A DNA stretch of 64,000 nucleotides. Origin: Rhodobiaceae bacterium. Its GTDB lineage: Bacteria > Pseudomonadota > Alphaproteobacteria > Parvibaculales > Parvibaculaceae. Position numbers and translations under genes: made by a program. The DNA is taken from positions 2,902,001 through 2,966,000 of the forward strand of contig CP030277.1 of NCBI GenBank assembly GCA_003330885.1. The letters are read 5' to 3'. Below the pieces are notes generated by a model. That model made no database searches. It had not been told where the DNA came from and saw only the letters and a list, made by a program, of their open reading frames with translations. Positions 39,010 through 47,248 of the stretch are shown here, in pieces (position 1 is the stretch's first letter; every line of letters starts with the position of its first letter).

Positions 39010-40059
39010 ATGAAGTATCGTGAACTTGGCCGCACCGGCCAGGAAGTAAGTGAGATTTGCCTGGGCACCATGACCTGGGGCGAACAGAACACCGAGGCCG
39101 AAGGTCATGAGCAGATGGATTATGCCATCTCCATGGGCATCAATTTTTTCGACACTGCCGAAATGTACGCCGTGCCGCCGCGTCCTGAGACGCAAGGCGC
39201 TACAGAAAGCATCATTGGCACCTGGTTCAAAAAGAACGGCAACCGCGACAAGATCATTCTGGCAACCAAGGCGGCCGGCCGCGCGCCCATGACATGGCTG
39301 CGCGAAGACGGGTCCGGCACCGAGCAAACAAAAGAACAACTGAACGAAGCCGTGAACGCGAGCCTGAAGCGCCTGCAAACCGATCATATCGATCTCTATC
39401 AGCTCCACTGGCCTGACCGCCCCATTCCCTTGTTTGGAGGCAACCCAGGTGGGGGCTACAGCCATGTGGGCGAGGAGATCAATAAGATTGGCGAGATTCT
39501 CGAAACTCTAAACGAGATCGTGAAAAGCGGCAAAGTGCGCTGGATCGGTCTTTCAAACGAAAGCGCCTGGGGCACCATGAAGTTCCTGCATCATGCAGAA
39601 ATGGGCGGCCTGCCCCGCGTCCAGTCTATCCAGAACGCCTACAACCTGTTGAACCGGGCCTATGAAGTAGGCCTCTCAGAAGTCTCGCATCGCGAGCAGG
39701 TCGGGCTCCTTGCCTATTCGCCTTTGGCGCAGGGATATCTCACCGGCAAGTATCAGAAAGGTGCCCTGCCGGAAGGATCGCGCAAAGCCCTCTTCAATCG
39801 CCTGCAACGCTATGAAGGTGAAGGTGTTGAAGCCATCATCGATCAGTATCTCGCCATTGCGAAAAAATGGGGCATCGACCCGTCGCAACTTGCCAATCAG
39901 TTTGCCACGACGCGTCCATTTGTTACGTCCAACATTATCGGCGCGACCACCATGGAGCAGCTGAAACTCGCGGTAACCTCTATCGATGTCGAATGGTCTG
40001 AGGAGCTGGAAAAAGAACTGGACGCCGTGCACCACCAATGTCCAAGCCCGTGCCCATAA
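39010..40059 (+). CDS. Aldo/keto reductase (Tas-like)
   Basis: 349-residue TIM-barrel NADP(H)-dependent reductase. The catalytic tetrad is Asp in FFDTAEMYA with its Tyr, Lys in ILATKAAG and His in LYQLHWPDR. MKYRELGRTGQEVSEICLGTMTWGEQNTEAE is the Tas-type start. FGGNPGGGYSHVGEE is the typical insertion of that subfamily. GGGGATCC-like GGGG precedes the ATG. Substrate unknown; tas-type enzymes act on small aldehydes and ketones. Confidence 0.9.
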   Translation: MKYRELGRTGQEVSEICLGTMTWGEQNTEAEGHEQMDYAISMGINFFDTAEMYAVPPRPETQGATESIIGTWFKKNGNRDKIILATKAAGRAPMTWLREDGSGTEQTKEQLNEAVNASLKRLQTDHIDLYQLHWPDRPIPLFGGNPGGGYSHVGEEINKIGEILETLNEIVKSGKVRWIGLSNESAWGTMKFLHHAEMGGLPRVQSIQNAYNLLNRAYEVGLSEVSHREQVGLLAYSPLAQGYLTGKYQKGALPEGSRKALFNRLQRYEGEGVEAIIDQYLAIAKKWGIDPSQLANQFATTRPFVTSNIIGATTMEQLKLAVTSIDVEWSEELEKELDAVHHQCPSPCP

Positions 40060-40173
40060 ACACTAAAGCTTTGCTTATGTGAATCTTTCATGGAGGGGAT
40101 TGTGCTGAAAAGAAAATCAGCCCAATCTTCTTCATGTTAGAAACGCCGGTAAGTCATAATCGGGTGGCCAAAG

Positions 40174-40737
40174 ATGATACGCCTTTTCACTGCCCTCGAA
40201 ATTCCAGCTTCCGCCTCCGACCACCTCTGCACCCTTCAATCAGGATTGCAGAATGCCCGCTGGATCAGCCCAGAAAATTTTCACATCACACTGCGCTTCA
40301 TCGGCGATGTCTCAGAGGACATGGCCTTCGAGATTGATGAAGCCCTTTCGCACATGAAGGCAGACCCCTTTGACTTGCATCTAAGTGGGCTAGGCTCTTT
40401 TGGCCACTCAAAACCCCATGCCCTGTGGGCAGGTGTTGCCGAAAGCGAACCCTTGCGCGCATTGCACGCAAAGCAGGAAACCGCGATGCAAAAACTGGGG
40501 CTAAAAGCAGAACCGCGCAAATACACACCTCACGTAACGATCGCGCGCCTCAACAAGCGCGCAACCAATGCAGGCGACGTGATGCACTATATTGAGCATC
40601 GCAATCTCTTTTCGACGCCACCATTTGAGGTGACGCAATTCGTGCTCTTTTCCGCCCGCAATAGCAAAGGCGGCGGGCCTTATGTGGCCGAACGCACCTA
40701 TGATCTGGAAGAGCAGGCCCACGCCGTCGGGTCTTGA
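40174..40737 (+). CDS. thpR: RNA 2',3'-cyclic phosphodiesterase ThpR
   Basis: 187 residues. The two HxT motifs of the 2H phosphoesterase fold are HITLRFIGDV and HVTIARLNKR. MIRLFTALEIPAS is the family start. PHALWAGVAES and FVLFSARNSKGGGPYVAERTYDL also fit. The enzyme opens 2',3'-cyclic phosphates on RNA ends. It is followed by lepB after 53 bp. Confidence 0.92.
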   Translation: MIRLFTALEIPASASDHLCTLQSGLQNARWISPENFHITLRFIGDVSEDMAFEIDEALSHMKADPFDLHLSGLGSFGHSKPHALWAGVAESEPLRALHAKQETAMQKLGLKAEPRKYTPHVTIARLNKRATNAGDVMHYIEHRNLFSTPPFEVTQFVLFSARNSKGGGPYVAERTYDLEEQAHAVGS

Positions 40738-40790
40738 GAACAGGCTCGTGAGCAATTAGGTCGGTAGGGAAGACTAAACAGGAGGGCACC

Positions 40791-41507
40791 GTGGCCATCA
40801 AAGAACTCATCAAGACCCTCAGCTTCACCCTGCTTGCTGTTTTCATCATGCGCACCGCGGCGTTTGCCACCTACTATATTCCAACAGAAAGCATGGTCCC
40901 CACATTGGAAGTGGGTGACAGACTGGCCGTAACGAAGTGGGACTATGGCTATTCAAGGCACTCCCTGCCCTTCGGCATTGGACACTATCTTCCCGAAAGC
41001 GACTCGCGGCTCTTTGGGGCCTTGCCTGAACGCGGCGACATCATCGTCTTTGATCACCCTCTTCAACCCGGCACGGATATGATCAAGCGCGTTGTCGGGC
41101 TTCCCGGCGAGACAACTGAGCTCAGACGCGGACGCCTGATTATCAACGGAACGATGGTTCCACGCACAAAAATTGAAGACTATGCCTATGCCGATCAGCA
41201 GGGCCGAGAGATTCGCGTGCGAATATTCAATGAAGCACTTCCCAACATGGATCACATCATCATTGAGCGAAGTGACAGAGGCAGTGCCGATGACACGCCG
41301 GTTTACCGCGTGCCTGACGGCCATGTGTTCATGATGGGAGACAATCGGGACAATTCAGCCGATAGCAGAGTCCCAAGCCTTTCCTTTGTGCCGCTGGAAA
41401 ACCTGATCGGCAAAGCCCGCATCATCCACTTCTCGCTCCACACCTGTCCGGTGGAAGCGCCACACCTTACCTGTGCCCCAAAACGGTTCATGAGTCTTCT
41501 CAACTAG
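40791..41507 (+). CDS. lepB: Signal peptidase I
   Basis: Membrane serine protease that removes signal peptides. GTG start at 40791 with GGAGGG 5-6 nt upstream. One N-terminal helix (about 8-28) precedes the catalytic Ser34 (PTESMVPTL). The general base Lys99 lies in DMIKRVVGLPGE. GHVFMMGDNRDNSADSR is box E. 238 residues with a short Cys-containing tail (HTCPVEAPHLTCAPK). Its stop overlaps the convergent phosphatase gene by 4 bp. Another signal peptidase may exist elsewhere. Confidence 0.93.
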   Translation: MAIKELIKTLSFTLLAVFIMRTAAFATYYIPTESMVPTLEVGDRLAVTKWDYGYSRHSLPFGIGHYLPESDSRLFGALPERGDIIVFDHPLQPGTDMIKRVVGLPGETTELRRGRLIINGTMVPRTKIEDYAYADQQGREIRVRIFNEALPNMDHIIIERSDRGSADDTPVYRVPDGHVFMMGDNRDNSADSRVPSLSFVPLENLIGKARIIHFSLHTCPVEAPHLTCAPKRFMSLLN

Positions 41508-41962
41508 TTTTGCAGGTAAGCAATCAGCCTGTCGCTTGCAGATTCAATGAGATCCAGAACCTCTTCAAACCCGTCGTCCCCGCCATAGTAGGGATCGGGA
41601 ACGGCATTGAGGCCAAGCTCTGGTGCGAACTCAAGAAACAGGCGAATGCGTTCGTGCGATGAGGCAGGCGCCCGCGATTTCATCGTCGCTAGATTGTCGT
41701 GATCCATCGCAAGCACCAGATCAAACCGCTCATAGTCGCGGTCACTCACCTGGCGCGCCCGGATAGGTATGAGATCATACCCGCGCGCATGACCCGCCGC
41801 CTGGGCGCGCTCGTCCGGCATCGCCCCGACATGCCATGCACCTGTGCCAGCTGAATCGATCTCAACATCAAGGCCCGCCGCCGCTGCCCGCGCCCGGAAC
41901 ACAGCCTCCGCTGTCGGCGAGCGACAGATGTTTCCAAGGCAGACAAAAAGAACGGACGTCAT
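41504..41962 (-). CDS. Low-molecular-weight protein-tyrosine phosphatase
   Basis: 152 residues. The CX5R loop is VCLGNICRSP with Cys8 and Arg14. The general-acid Asp is in VPDPYYGGDDGFEEVLDL, where DPYYGG matches the family. It removes phosphate from Tyr, or possibly arginine, on proteins. It lies 3 bp after the P450 gene on the same strand, so the two may share a transcript. Nearby genes give no target. Confidence 0.93.
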   Translation of the reverse strand: MTSVLFVCLGNICRSPTAEAVFRARAAAAGLDVEIDSAGTGAWHVGAMPDERAQAAGHARGYDLIPIRARQVSDRDYERFDLVLAMDHDNLATMKSRAPASSHERIRLFLEFAPELGLNAVPDPYYGGDDGFEEVLDLIESASDRLIAYLQN

Positions 41963-41965
41963 GCC

Positions 41966-43210
41966 TCAGACCTTGACCAGAATTTCTTTGTACCGGTCTG
42001 GGCGCCGTGGGTCTTTGATTGGCATGTCCGTCACCAATGTAAGCCCGGGCATCTCATCAAAAACCTGATTGAACATGACTTCCGTTTCAGACCGGGCGAG
42101 CGCTGAACCCAGACAGAAGTGAATGCCATTGCCAAAAGAGAGGTGCTTATTGTCTGCTCGACGAATGTCAAACCTGTCAGGATCAGGGAAACGGGCGGGG
42201 TCACGGTTGGCGGCCCCAAGCGACACGCGCACACTGTCGCCTGCTTTGATCTCTTTCCCTCGCATCTCCACATCCTGCGTCGCACGCCGATTGGTCGAGG
42301 TGGACTGGTCTGGATGATGGAAGCGCAGAATTTCGTCGAGCGCCCCGTCCATCAGCGATCTGTCATCCCGCAAGGCCTCAAATTGATCTGGGTTTGAGAG
42401 CAGAATGAAGAGCCCTGAGGAGATCATCCGTTCCGTTGTGGTGCCCGCTGCCGTAAAGATGGTGGCAATTGCCGCCATCATTTCAGGCGCGGTGAGCCGT
42501 TCCCCTTCTTCTTCCGCGTCAATCAGATGGGAAATCAGATCGTCCTGCGGGCTGCTGCGCCGCGCTTCCACCAGATCTTTAAGGTACTGCCCCTGCCAGC
42601 GAGCAGCAGCGACGCCTCGCTCCAGAATTTCTTTGTTTTTGATCGGCATCATCAACACGCCCGCTTCTTCAAACGACCGACGGAATTTTTCCCGATCCAC
42701 CGTTGGGATGCCGATAATCTCAGATGCCACAATGATCGGGAGATGAAAGCCAAGGTCTCTCACCAGATCGAATGTACCCTTCGCTTTTGCTGCAGCGACA
42801 AGCTCTCCGGCGACAGACTCAATACGTTCTCGTTTGTGGTCAGCTGCCCGACGCGAGAAAGCCTGATTCACTAGGCCACGCAAACGCGTGTGTACTGGCG
42901 GATCGGACAGGTTGAAGGAATGGCGGAGCAGGTTGCCAACCTTGCCCACATCGCCGCCCTGTTCTTTGGCCTTCTCCTTGTCCTTGGCCATGGGGTTCGA
43001 GCTGCCCCAACTGGCACCCGCACTGGAAAACCGTTCCGCGTCCCGCAAGACCATCTGCACATCATCATATCGGGTCAGAAACCAGAAGCCGTGGGTCGAG
43101 AGGTGGACCGGGTCTTCCTCCCGCAAGCGATGCAGATAGGGAACCGGATCAGATTGGAACTCGTATGAATAAAGATCCAAGCCTTCCAGCTTCTTTGACT
43201 GCTCACCCAT
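41966..43210 (-). CDS. Cytochrome P450
   Basis: 414-residue class-I type bacterial P450. Start is ATG 43210 with GGGGGAG upstream. The haem-thiolate loop is FGNGIHFCLGSALAR with Cys366. The I-helix carries TAAGTTTERM and the K-helix EILRF (ExxR-like region). Sequence style resembles alphaproteobacterial CYP of the hydroxylase or terpene/steroid type; no ferredoxin gene is adjacent. Substrate not deducible. Confidence 0.93.
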   Translation of the reverse strand: MGEQSKKLEGLDLYSYEFQSDPVPYLHRLREEDPVHLSTHGFWFLTRYDDVQMVLRDAERFSSAGASWGSSNPMAKDKEKAKEQGGDVGKVGNLLRHSFNLSDPPVHTRLRGLVNQAFSRRAADHKRERIESVAGELVAAAKAKGTFDLVRDLGFHLPIIVASEIIGIPTVDREKFRRSFEEAGVLMMPIKNKEILERGVAAARWQGQYLKDLVEARRSSPQDDLISHLIDAEEEGERLTAPEMMAAIATIFTAAGTTTERMISSGLFILLSNPDQFEALRDDRSLMDGALDEILRFHHPDQSTSTNRRATQDVEMRGKEIKAGDSVRVSLGAANRDPARFPDPDRFDIRRADNKHLSFGNGIHFCLGSALARSETEVMFNQVFDEMPGLTLVTDMPIKDPRRPDRYKEILVKV

Positions 43211-43268
43211 CTCGCACTCCCCCTGAGGTCTGTTTTGCGCTATCTTAAACCAGCAGAAAAGGAAGACC

Positions 43269-43583
43269 ATGACAGAAACGCGTCCCACCAAACTCACAGG
43301 CAAAGCCCGCCAAACAGCACTCGCCAGCCTCAAGGGCTGGAAAAAAGTGCGCGGCAAGGAAGCCATTGAGAAGACCTATGTCTTCACAGACTTTGCAGAT
43401 GCCTTTGGCTGGATGTCACGGGTGGCCATCATCGCAGAAAAGATGGATCACCATCCTGAATGGTTCAACGTTTATAAAACCGTGAACGTGACCCTCAACA
43501 CCCATGACGCTGGCGGCATCACAGAATTGGACATCAAACTCGCCAAATCCATGGACAAATTTGCCGGAAAGGCAGGCAGGTAG
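43269..43583 (+). CDS. phhB: 4a-hydroxytetrahydrobiopterin dehydratase
   Basis: 104 residues. The signature [42 protein letters not shown] gives the pterin-binding His-His-Pro. It recycles 4a-hydroxypterin during aromatic amino-acid hydroxylation. No phenylalanine hydroxylase gene is adjacent. It is divergent from the P450 gene. Confidence 0.93.
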   Translation: MTETRPTKLTGKARQTALASLKGWKKVRGKEAIEKTYVFTDFADAFGWMSRVAIIAEKMDHHPEWFNVYKTVNVTLNTHDAGGITELDIKLAKSMDKFAGKAGR

Positions 43584-43585
43584 GC

Positions 43586-43629
43586 GCTTATTCCCGAAAA
43601 GTGTGAGCGGTTTTCGGACAAGAATATGC
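43586..43629. repeat. Dispersed palindromic repeat, degenerate copy 5
   Basis: CCGAAAA and TTTTCGG form a perfect 7-bp stem; outer arms GCTTATTC and GAATATGC are decayed. It starts 2 bp after the phhB stop. Confidence 0.55.
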
Positions 43630-43708
43630 GCCAGAACAAATAGATAAACCCTTTATCAAGCCTCTTCGTTTACCATGGATCACAGGGTACAGAAGGGGCT
43701 TTAAGCTT

Positions 43709-43894
43709 ATGGACGCATCAAGCATTGCAACGGCAGCGGTCGCACAACAGGCGGCACAAACGCAGACAACGCTTCAAAATGCGGCCCTGAAGCAAGCAGC
43801 CAAAGCTGATCAGGAACTGATTGCCGTGATCCAGGAAGTAGTCGCCAGCGCGCCACCCCCCGGCACCGGGAAAGCCGTCGACGTTAGCGTCTAA
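43709..43894 (+). CDS. Small YjfB-like protein, copy 1
   Basis: 61 residues. A Gln/Ala-rich helix (ATAAVAQQAAQTQTTLQNAALKQAAKADQELIAVIQE) resembles the YjfB 'putative motility protein' family. It ends in a conserved PPPGTGKAVDVSV tail shared with the next gene. No signal peptide or membrane helix. A good translation start follows AAGGGG about 11 nt upstream. Function unknown. Confidence 0.7.
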   Translation: MDASSIATAAVAQQAAQTQTTLQNAALKQAAKADQELIAVIQEVVASAPPPGTGKAVDVSV

Positions 43895-43995
43895 GCCACA
43901 ATTTCACTCAAACTGTCGCTGCCCGAAGAGCTGTTTCGCAAGAGATAGGCTCTTAATCTGTTGGGAACATTCACAACAGTTTGAGAGCCTTGCCC

Positions 43996-44172
43996 ATGAG
44001 TTCCATCGCTGGCGCAACCCTGAACAGAGCACAGACACAGCTGTCGGTTTCCTCAGTCGTCCTGAAAAAGACGTTCGAGGCGGATCAGAAATTTGCCGAT
44101 GCTATTGATGAAGCCGCGAACCGGCCTCCCCCGCCCCCTGGTACCGGCAAAATCGTCGACAAAAGTGTCTGA
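43996..44172 (+). CDS. Small YjfB-like protein, copy 2
   Basis: 58 residues from ATG 43996 (MSSIAGATLNRAQTQLS). An in-frame TTG at 43981 is less likely. The N-terminal helix VVLKKTFEADQKFADAIDEA and the C-terminal PPPGTGKIVDKSV match copy 1. It lies 101 bp after copy 1 and is followed by a strong bidirectional terminator. Function unknown. The pair is likely a tandem duplication that has diverged in its helix but not its tail. Confidence 0.7.
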   Translation: MSSIAGATLNRAQTQLSVSSVVLKKTFEADQKFADAIDEAANRPPPPPGTGKIVDKSV

Positions 44173-44189
44173 CGACAGGCTCACGCAAC

Positions 44190-44222
44190 AAAAAAGCCCC
44201 GGTGTTTCCACCGGGGCTTTTC
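44190..44222 (+). terminator. Bidirectional intrinsic terminator
   Basis: AAAAAGCCCCGGTG-TTTC-CACCGGGGCTTTTC is a perfect stem with A and T runs on both sides. It serves the small protein genes on the plus strand and the SDR gene (44242-45024) on the minus strand. Confidence 0.9.
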
Positions 44223-44241
44223 TATTAACTTCTGAATGCGA

Positions 44242-45024
44242 TCAGCGCGGGGCCATACGGATGGCACCATCAAGACGGACATCTTCGCCGTTCATGTAGC
44301 TGTTCTCAACCATGAGCTTTGCAAGTGCTGCATACTCATCCGGGTTACCGAGACGTGGTGGGTAAGGCACCTGCATGCCAAGCGCCTGCTTCACCTGTTC
44401 AGGTGCAGCTGCGAGCAATGGCGTGTTGAAGATACCAGGCAGGATCGTGTTGACCCGAATGCCTTCACGGGAAAGGTCACGAGCGATTGGCAGTGTCATA
44501 CCAACAACACCACCCTTGGACGCTGAATATGCAGCCTGGCCGATCTGACCATCTTCCGCAGCAACAGACGCCGTGTTCACAATCGCGCCGCGTTCGCCAC
44601 CGTCCAGCGGGTCAAGGGACATCATGCCAGCAGCCGATTTCGCGATGCAGCGGAACGTACCAACCAGATTGATCTGGATGATGAGGTTGAACGCATCAAG
44701 CGGGAAGTGCTTGATCTCGCCGGTCTCTTTGTTGCGGCTGGCTGTTTTGATCGCGTTACCCGTACCCGCACAGTTGATCAGGATGCGTTCCTGGCCAACA
44801 GCGGCGCGGGCTTTTTCAAAACCTGCATCAACAGTCGCTTCGTCGGTGACGTTCACATTGCAGAAAACGCCGCCAAGTTCTTTAGCAACCGCTTCGCCTT
44901 TTTCTTCATTCATGTCGAAGATGGCAATTTTCACACCATCAGCCGCAAGAGCACGGGCAGTGGCTTCACCAAGACCAGACGCACCACCGGTGACGACTGC
45001 ACTAATTCCAGAATCGAGCTTCAT
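44242..45024 (-). CDS. 3-hydroxyacyl-CoA dehydrogenase type-2-like SDR
   Basis: 260 residues. TGGASGLGEATARAL binds the nucleotide, NCAGTG replaces NNAG, and the catalytic pair is in YSASKGG with TASVAAEDGQIGQ ahead. The segment NVNVTDEATVDAGFEKA and the C-terminus EYAALAKLMVENSYMNGEDVRLDGAIRMAPR are characteristic of the HSD10-type 3-hydroxyacyl-CoA dehydrogenases. It would oxidise 3-hydroxyacyl-CoA in beta-oxidation or branched-chain breakdown. Confidence 0.9.
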   Translation of the reverse strand: MKLDSGISAVVTGGASGLGEATARALAADGVKIAIFDMNEEKGEAVAKELGGVFCNVNVTDEATVDAGFEKARAAVGQERILINCAGTGNAIKTASRNKETGEIKHFPLDAFNLIIQINLVGTFRCIAKSAAGMMSLDPLDGGERGAIVNTASVAAEDGQIGQAAYSASKGGVVGMTLPIARDLSREGIRVNTILPGIFNTPLLAAAPEQVKQALGMQVPYPPRLGNPDEYAALAKLMVENSYMNGEDVRLDGAIRMAPR

Positions 45025-45237
45025 GGGCTATCTCCCTGTTTCACGCCACTTGCCCCATTCGGGTGCACTCCCGCCTCAATAGCGGTCATTTGGCGCCGAT
45101 CATCAAATTCTGCGGCGGATGTAACAGGTTTTTTGCCCCAAAAGCGAGCCCTGAAGGGGCATTTACCGTCCAAAAAAGCCCTGACGCAGGGTCGGCCTTG
45201 CCTTGCATCTGCCAAAATTTCTGCCCATCTTGGATTC

Positions 45238-45648
45238 ATGACTGAGCAACGCGCCCAAAGCACAACGGTTCCTGATTTCGGCTCGAAGGATATTCAGCTT
45301 CCTTCCGTTATGGCCCGGAATGAAAAACGGGTCCGCTTCAGCTTCTGGAAAAAGATGCTGAAAGTGGGCGGGCGCATTCCCTTTGCTGAAGAGGCAGCCA
45401 GCGCCTATTTCTGTGCGATCGATCGGCGCACGCCGACCCGGGTGCGGGCAACACTCCTGGCGGCCCTTGCCTATTTCGTCCTACCCACAGATGTGGTGCC
45501 AGATTTTATCGCCGCAGTGGGCTTTACCGACGATGCAACCGTCCTCCTGACAGCGCTCGGCATCGTTCAGACGCACATCAAGCCGAAGCACGCAGAGCAG
45601 GCCCGACGCGCCCTCGGCATTCCAGAGACCGACACCAAAGACGACTAA
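45238..45648 (+). CDS. DUF1232 (YkvA) membrane protein
   Basis: 136 residues from ATG 45238 (MTEQRAQSTTVPDFGS). The frame opens much earlier, antisense to the neighbouring SDR gene, without coding character. The YkvA signature is RVRATLLAALAYFVLPTDVVPDFIAAVGFTDDATVLLTAL, with a short hydrophobic helix and the conserved P-D-x-x-P-D. Function unknown. It is convergent with the DMT transporter gene (4-bp overlap). The upstream 45025-45237 gap holds no other feature I can support. Confidence 0.85.
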   Translation: MTEQRAQSTTVPDFGSKDIQLPSVMARNEKRVRFSFWKKMLKVGGRIPFAEEAASAYFCAIDRRTPTRVRATLLAALAYFVLPTDVVPDFIAAVGFTDDATVLLTALGIVQTHIKPKHAEQARRALGIPETDTKDD

Positions 45649-46595
45649 GCGTCTGATCTTGGATCCTTGATGGTCGAAGCTCCAGCCTTAGTCGCTTGCG
45701 CCTCACGTCGAACGATGTAGAGCGACGCACCGACAATGGTGAGGGCACCGATGACGGTGTAGATATCGGGAACATCGGCAAAGATGAAGAAGCCCGCCAC
45801 AGCCGCAAAAATGAGCGATGTATATTCAAAGGGCGCCACCGCCGTTGTTTCCCCCACCGCATAGCCTCGAATGAAACAGTTATGCGCTGAGGCCCCAATC
45901 ACGCCAACAAGCACGAGCAGGAAATATTCAAACGCAGTAGGCGGCACCCAATTCAGAATAGCTGGCACGACAGCCACGAGCGTTCCAACAAAGCCCGTAT
46001 AGAACATAAGCGTAACCGGACTGTCATAGCGCGAGACGATCTTCACCAGCACTGTTGCAAGAGCCACCAGCGCCGCGCCGGCAAGAGCGATCAGCGCCGC
46101 AGGCTCGATATCGCCGGTGGGGCGCAACATGATCAGCACACCAAGAAACCCCACAGCCATCGCCGCAATACGACGCCCTCCGACAACCTCTTTCAAAAAG
46201 AGAATGGCAAGCGGCACCAGAAAAAGCCCGCGTGCAAAATTTAGCGACTGCGCATCTGCAAGCGGCATATTGGCAACCGCATAAAACCCACAGAACATGG
46301 CGAGCGTCCCCACGACACCCCTCAACAATTGCAGCGGCAAAACCTTCGTCTTGATGCCACCAACTCCAACCCCTGCGCGCACCAAGAGAGGCAGAATGGC
46401 AAGCAGGCCGAAGAAGGCACGCGCCAGGGACACCTGAAACGGATCAAGCCGCTGTCCCAGATGTTTTGCAATCGTCTGCATCACAGTGAAAAGCGCCGCC
46501 GATGCCAACAGCCACAGCGCACCTTGAACATTGGGCGCAAGCGCTAAAAAGCGGGCCTGTGTGGCCCGCGCTCTGTTGGGTGCATCCTCTGTCAC
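45645..46595 (-). CDS. DMT-family transporter (EamA domains)
   Basis: 316-residue polytopic protein with about ten helices in two EamA repeats. Start ALWLLASAALFTVMQTIAKHLGQRLDPFQVSLARAFFGLLAILPLL is typical. The second repeat begins around residue 160. A drug/metabolite exporter of unknown specificity. It is convergent with the DUF1232 gene and divergent from the thioesterase gene. Confidence 0.88.
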   Translation of the reverse strand: MTEDAPNRARATQARFLALAPNVQGALWLLASAALFTVMQTIAKHLGQRLDPFQVSLARAFFGLLAILPLLVRAGVGVGGIKTKVLPLQLLRGVVGTLAMFCGFYAVANMPLADAQSLNFARGLFLVPLAILFLKEVVGGRRIAAMAVGFLGVLIMLRPTGDIEPAALIALAGAALVALATVLVKIVSRYDSPVTLMFYTGFVGTLVAVVPAILNWVPPTAFEYFLLVLVGVIGASAHNCFIRGYAVGETTAVAPFEYTSLIFAAVAGFFIFADVPDIYTVIGALTIVGASLYIVRREAQATKAGASTIKDPRSDA

Positions 46596-46765
46596 GAAGC
46601 GGCTTTCTCATATTCGCAAGTCCGAAATAGGTGCTGCGAACTCATGTGAATGTAGGGACCCGCGGGCAATCACGCAAATTGGTTCCGTGACAACATTGCC
46701 GATTAGTCTTGCTAGCAAGCCCGTCAGAGCCAATTTTCAGGTCACACAAGCGAAAGGATTTCGAG

Positions 46766-47185
46766 ATGCAAGACGCCCTCAAAAACATGCTCCGAGACGG
46801 TATCGTTCTGTCGCCCTATGGCAAGCTGCTTGGCATGGAGCCTGTAACTCTCGAAGAGGATCATGTTGTTGTCGCCATGCCGTTTAAAAACGACATCACG
46901 ACCGTCGGAGACATGGTGCATGGCGGAGCCATCGCGTCGCTGGTCGACGTTGCGGCAACTGGTGCGTTCTGGGCACTAAAAGAACCGCCCAAAAACCCAC
47001 GCGGCACAACCATCGGCTTTTCGATCAATTATCTAGATGCCGGTCGCGCCCAGACGCTCACGGCAGACGCGCGTGTGATCCGTCGGGGCGGATCTATTTG
47101 TGTCGGCTCAGTGGATGTGACTGATGAAGCAGGCACACCTGTTGCCCACGCCACCGTCACCTACAAACTATCGAAGGATCGCTAG
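46766..47185 (+). CDS. PaaI-type acyl-CoA thioesterase
   Basis: 139 residues from ATG 46766 (MQDALKNMLRDGIV), AAAGGA about 8 nt upstream. The hotdog-fold motif is GDMVHGGAIASLVDVAATGAFWA, with HGG and the catalytic Asp. TTIGFSINYLDAGRAQTLTADARVIRRGGSICVGSVDV follows. Likely hydrolyses an acyl- or aryl-CoA ester. The substrate is not known. Confidence 0.88.
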   Translation: MQDALKNMLRDGIVLSPYGKLLGMEPVTLEEDHVVVAMPFKNDITTVGDMVHGGAIASLVDVAATGAFWALKEPPKNPRGTTIGFSINYLDAGRAQTLTADARVIRRGGSICVGSVDVTDEAGTPVAHATVTYKLSKDR

Positions 47186-47187
47186 CC

Positions 47188-47229
47188 ATTTTCGAGCCAA
47201 AAGTTTCAGACTTTTGCGGTTCGAAAACG
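47188..47229. repeat. Dispersed palindromic repeat, copy 6
   Basis: CATTTTCGA and TCGAAAACG arms around GCCAAAAGT and ACTTTTGCGG. It begins 3 bp after the thioesterase stop. Confidence 0.75.
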
Positions 47230-47248
47230 CGGCAAAGAAAATGGGCTT

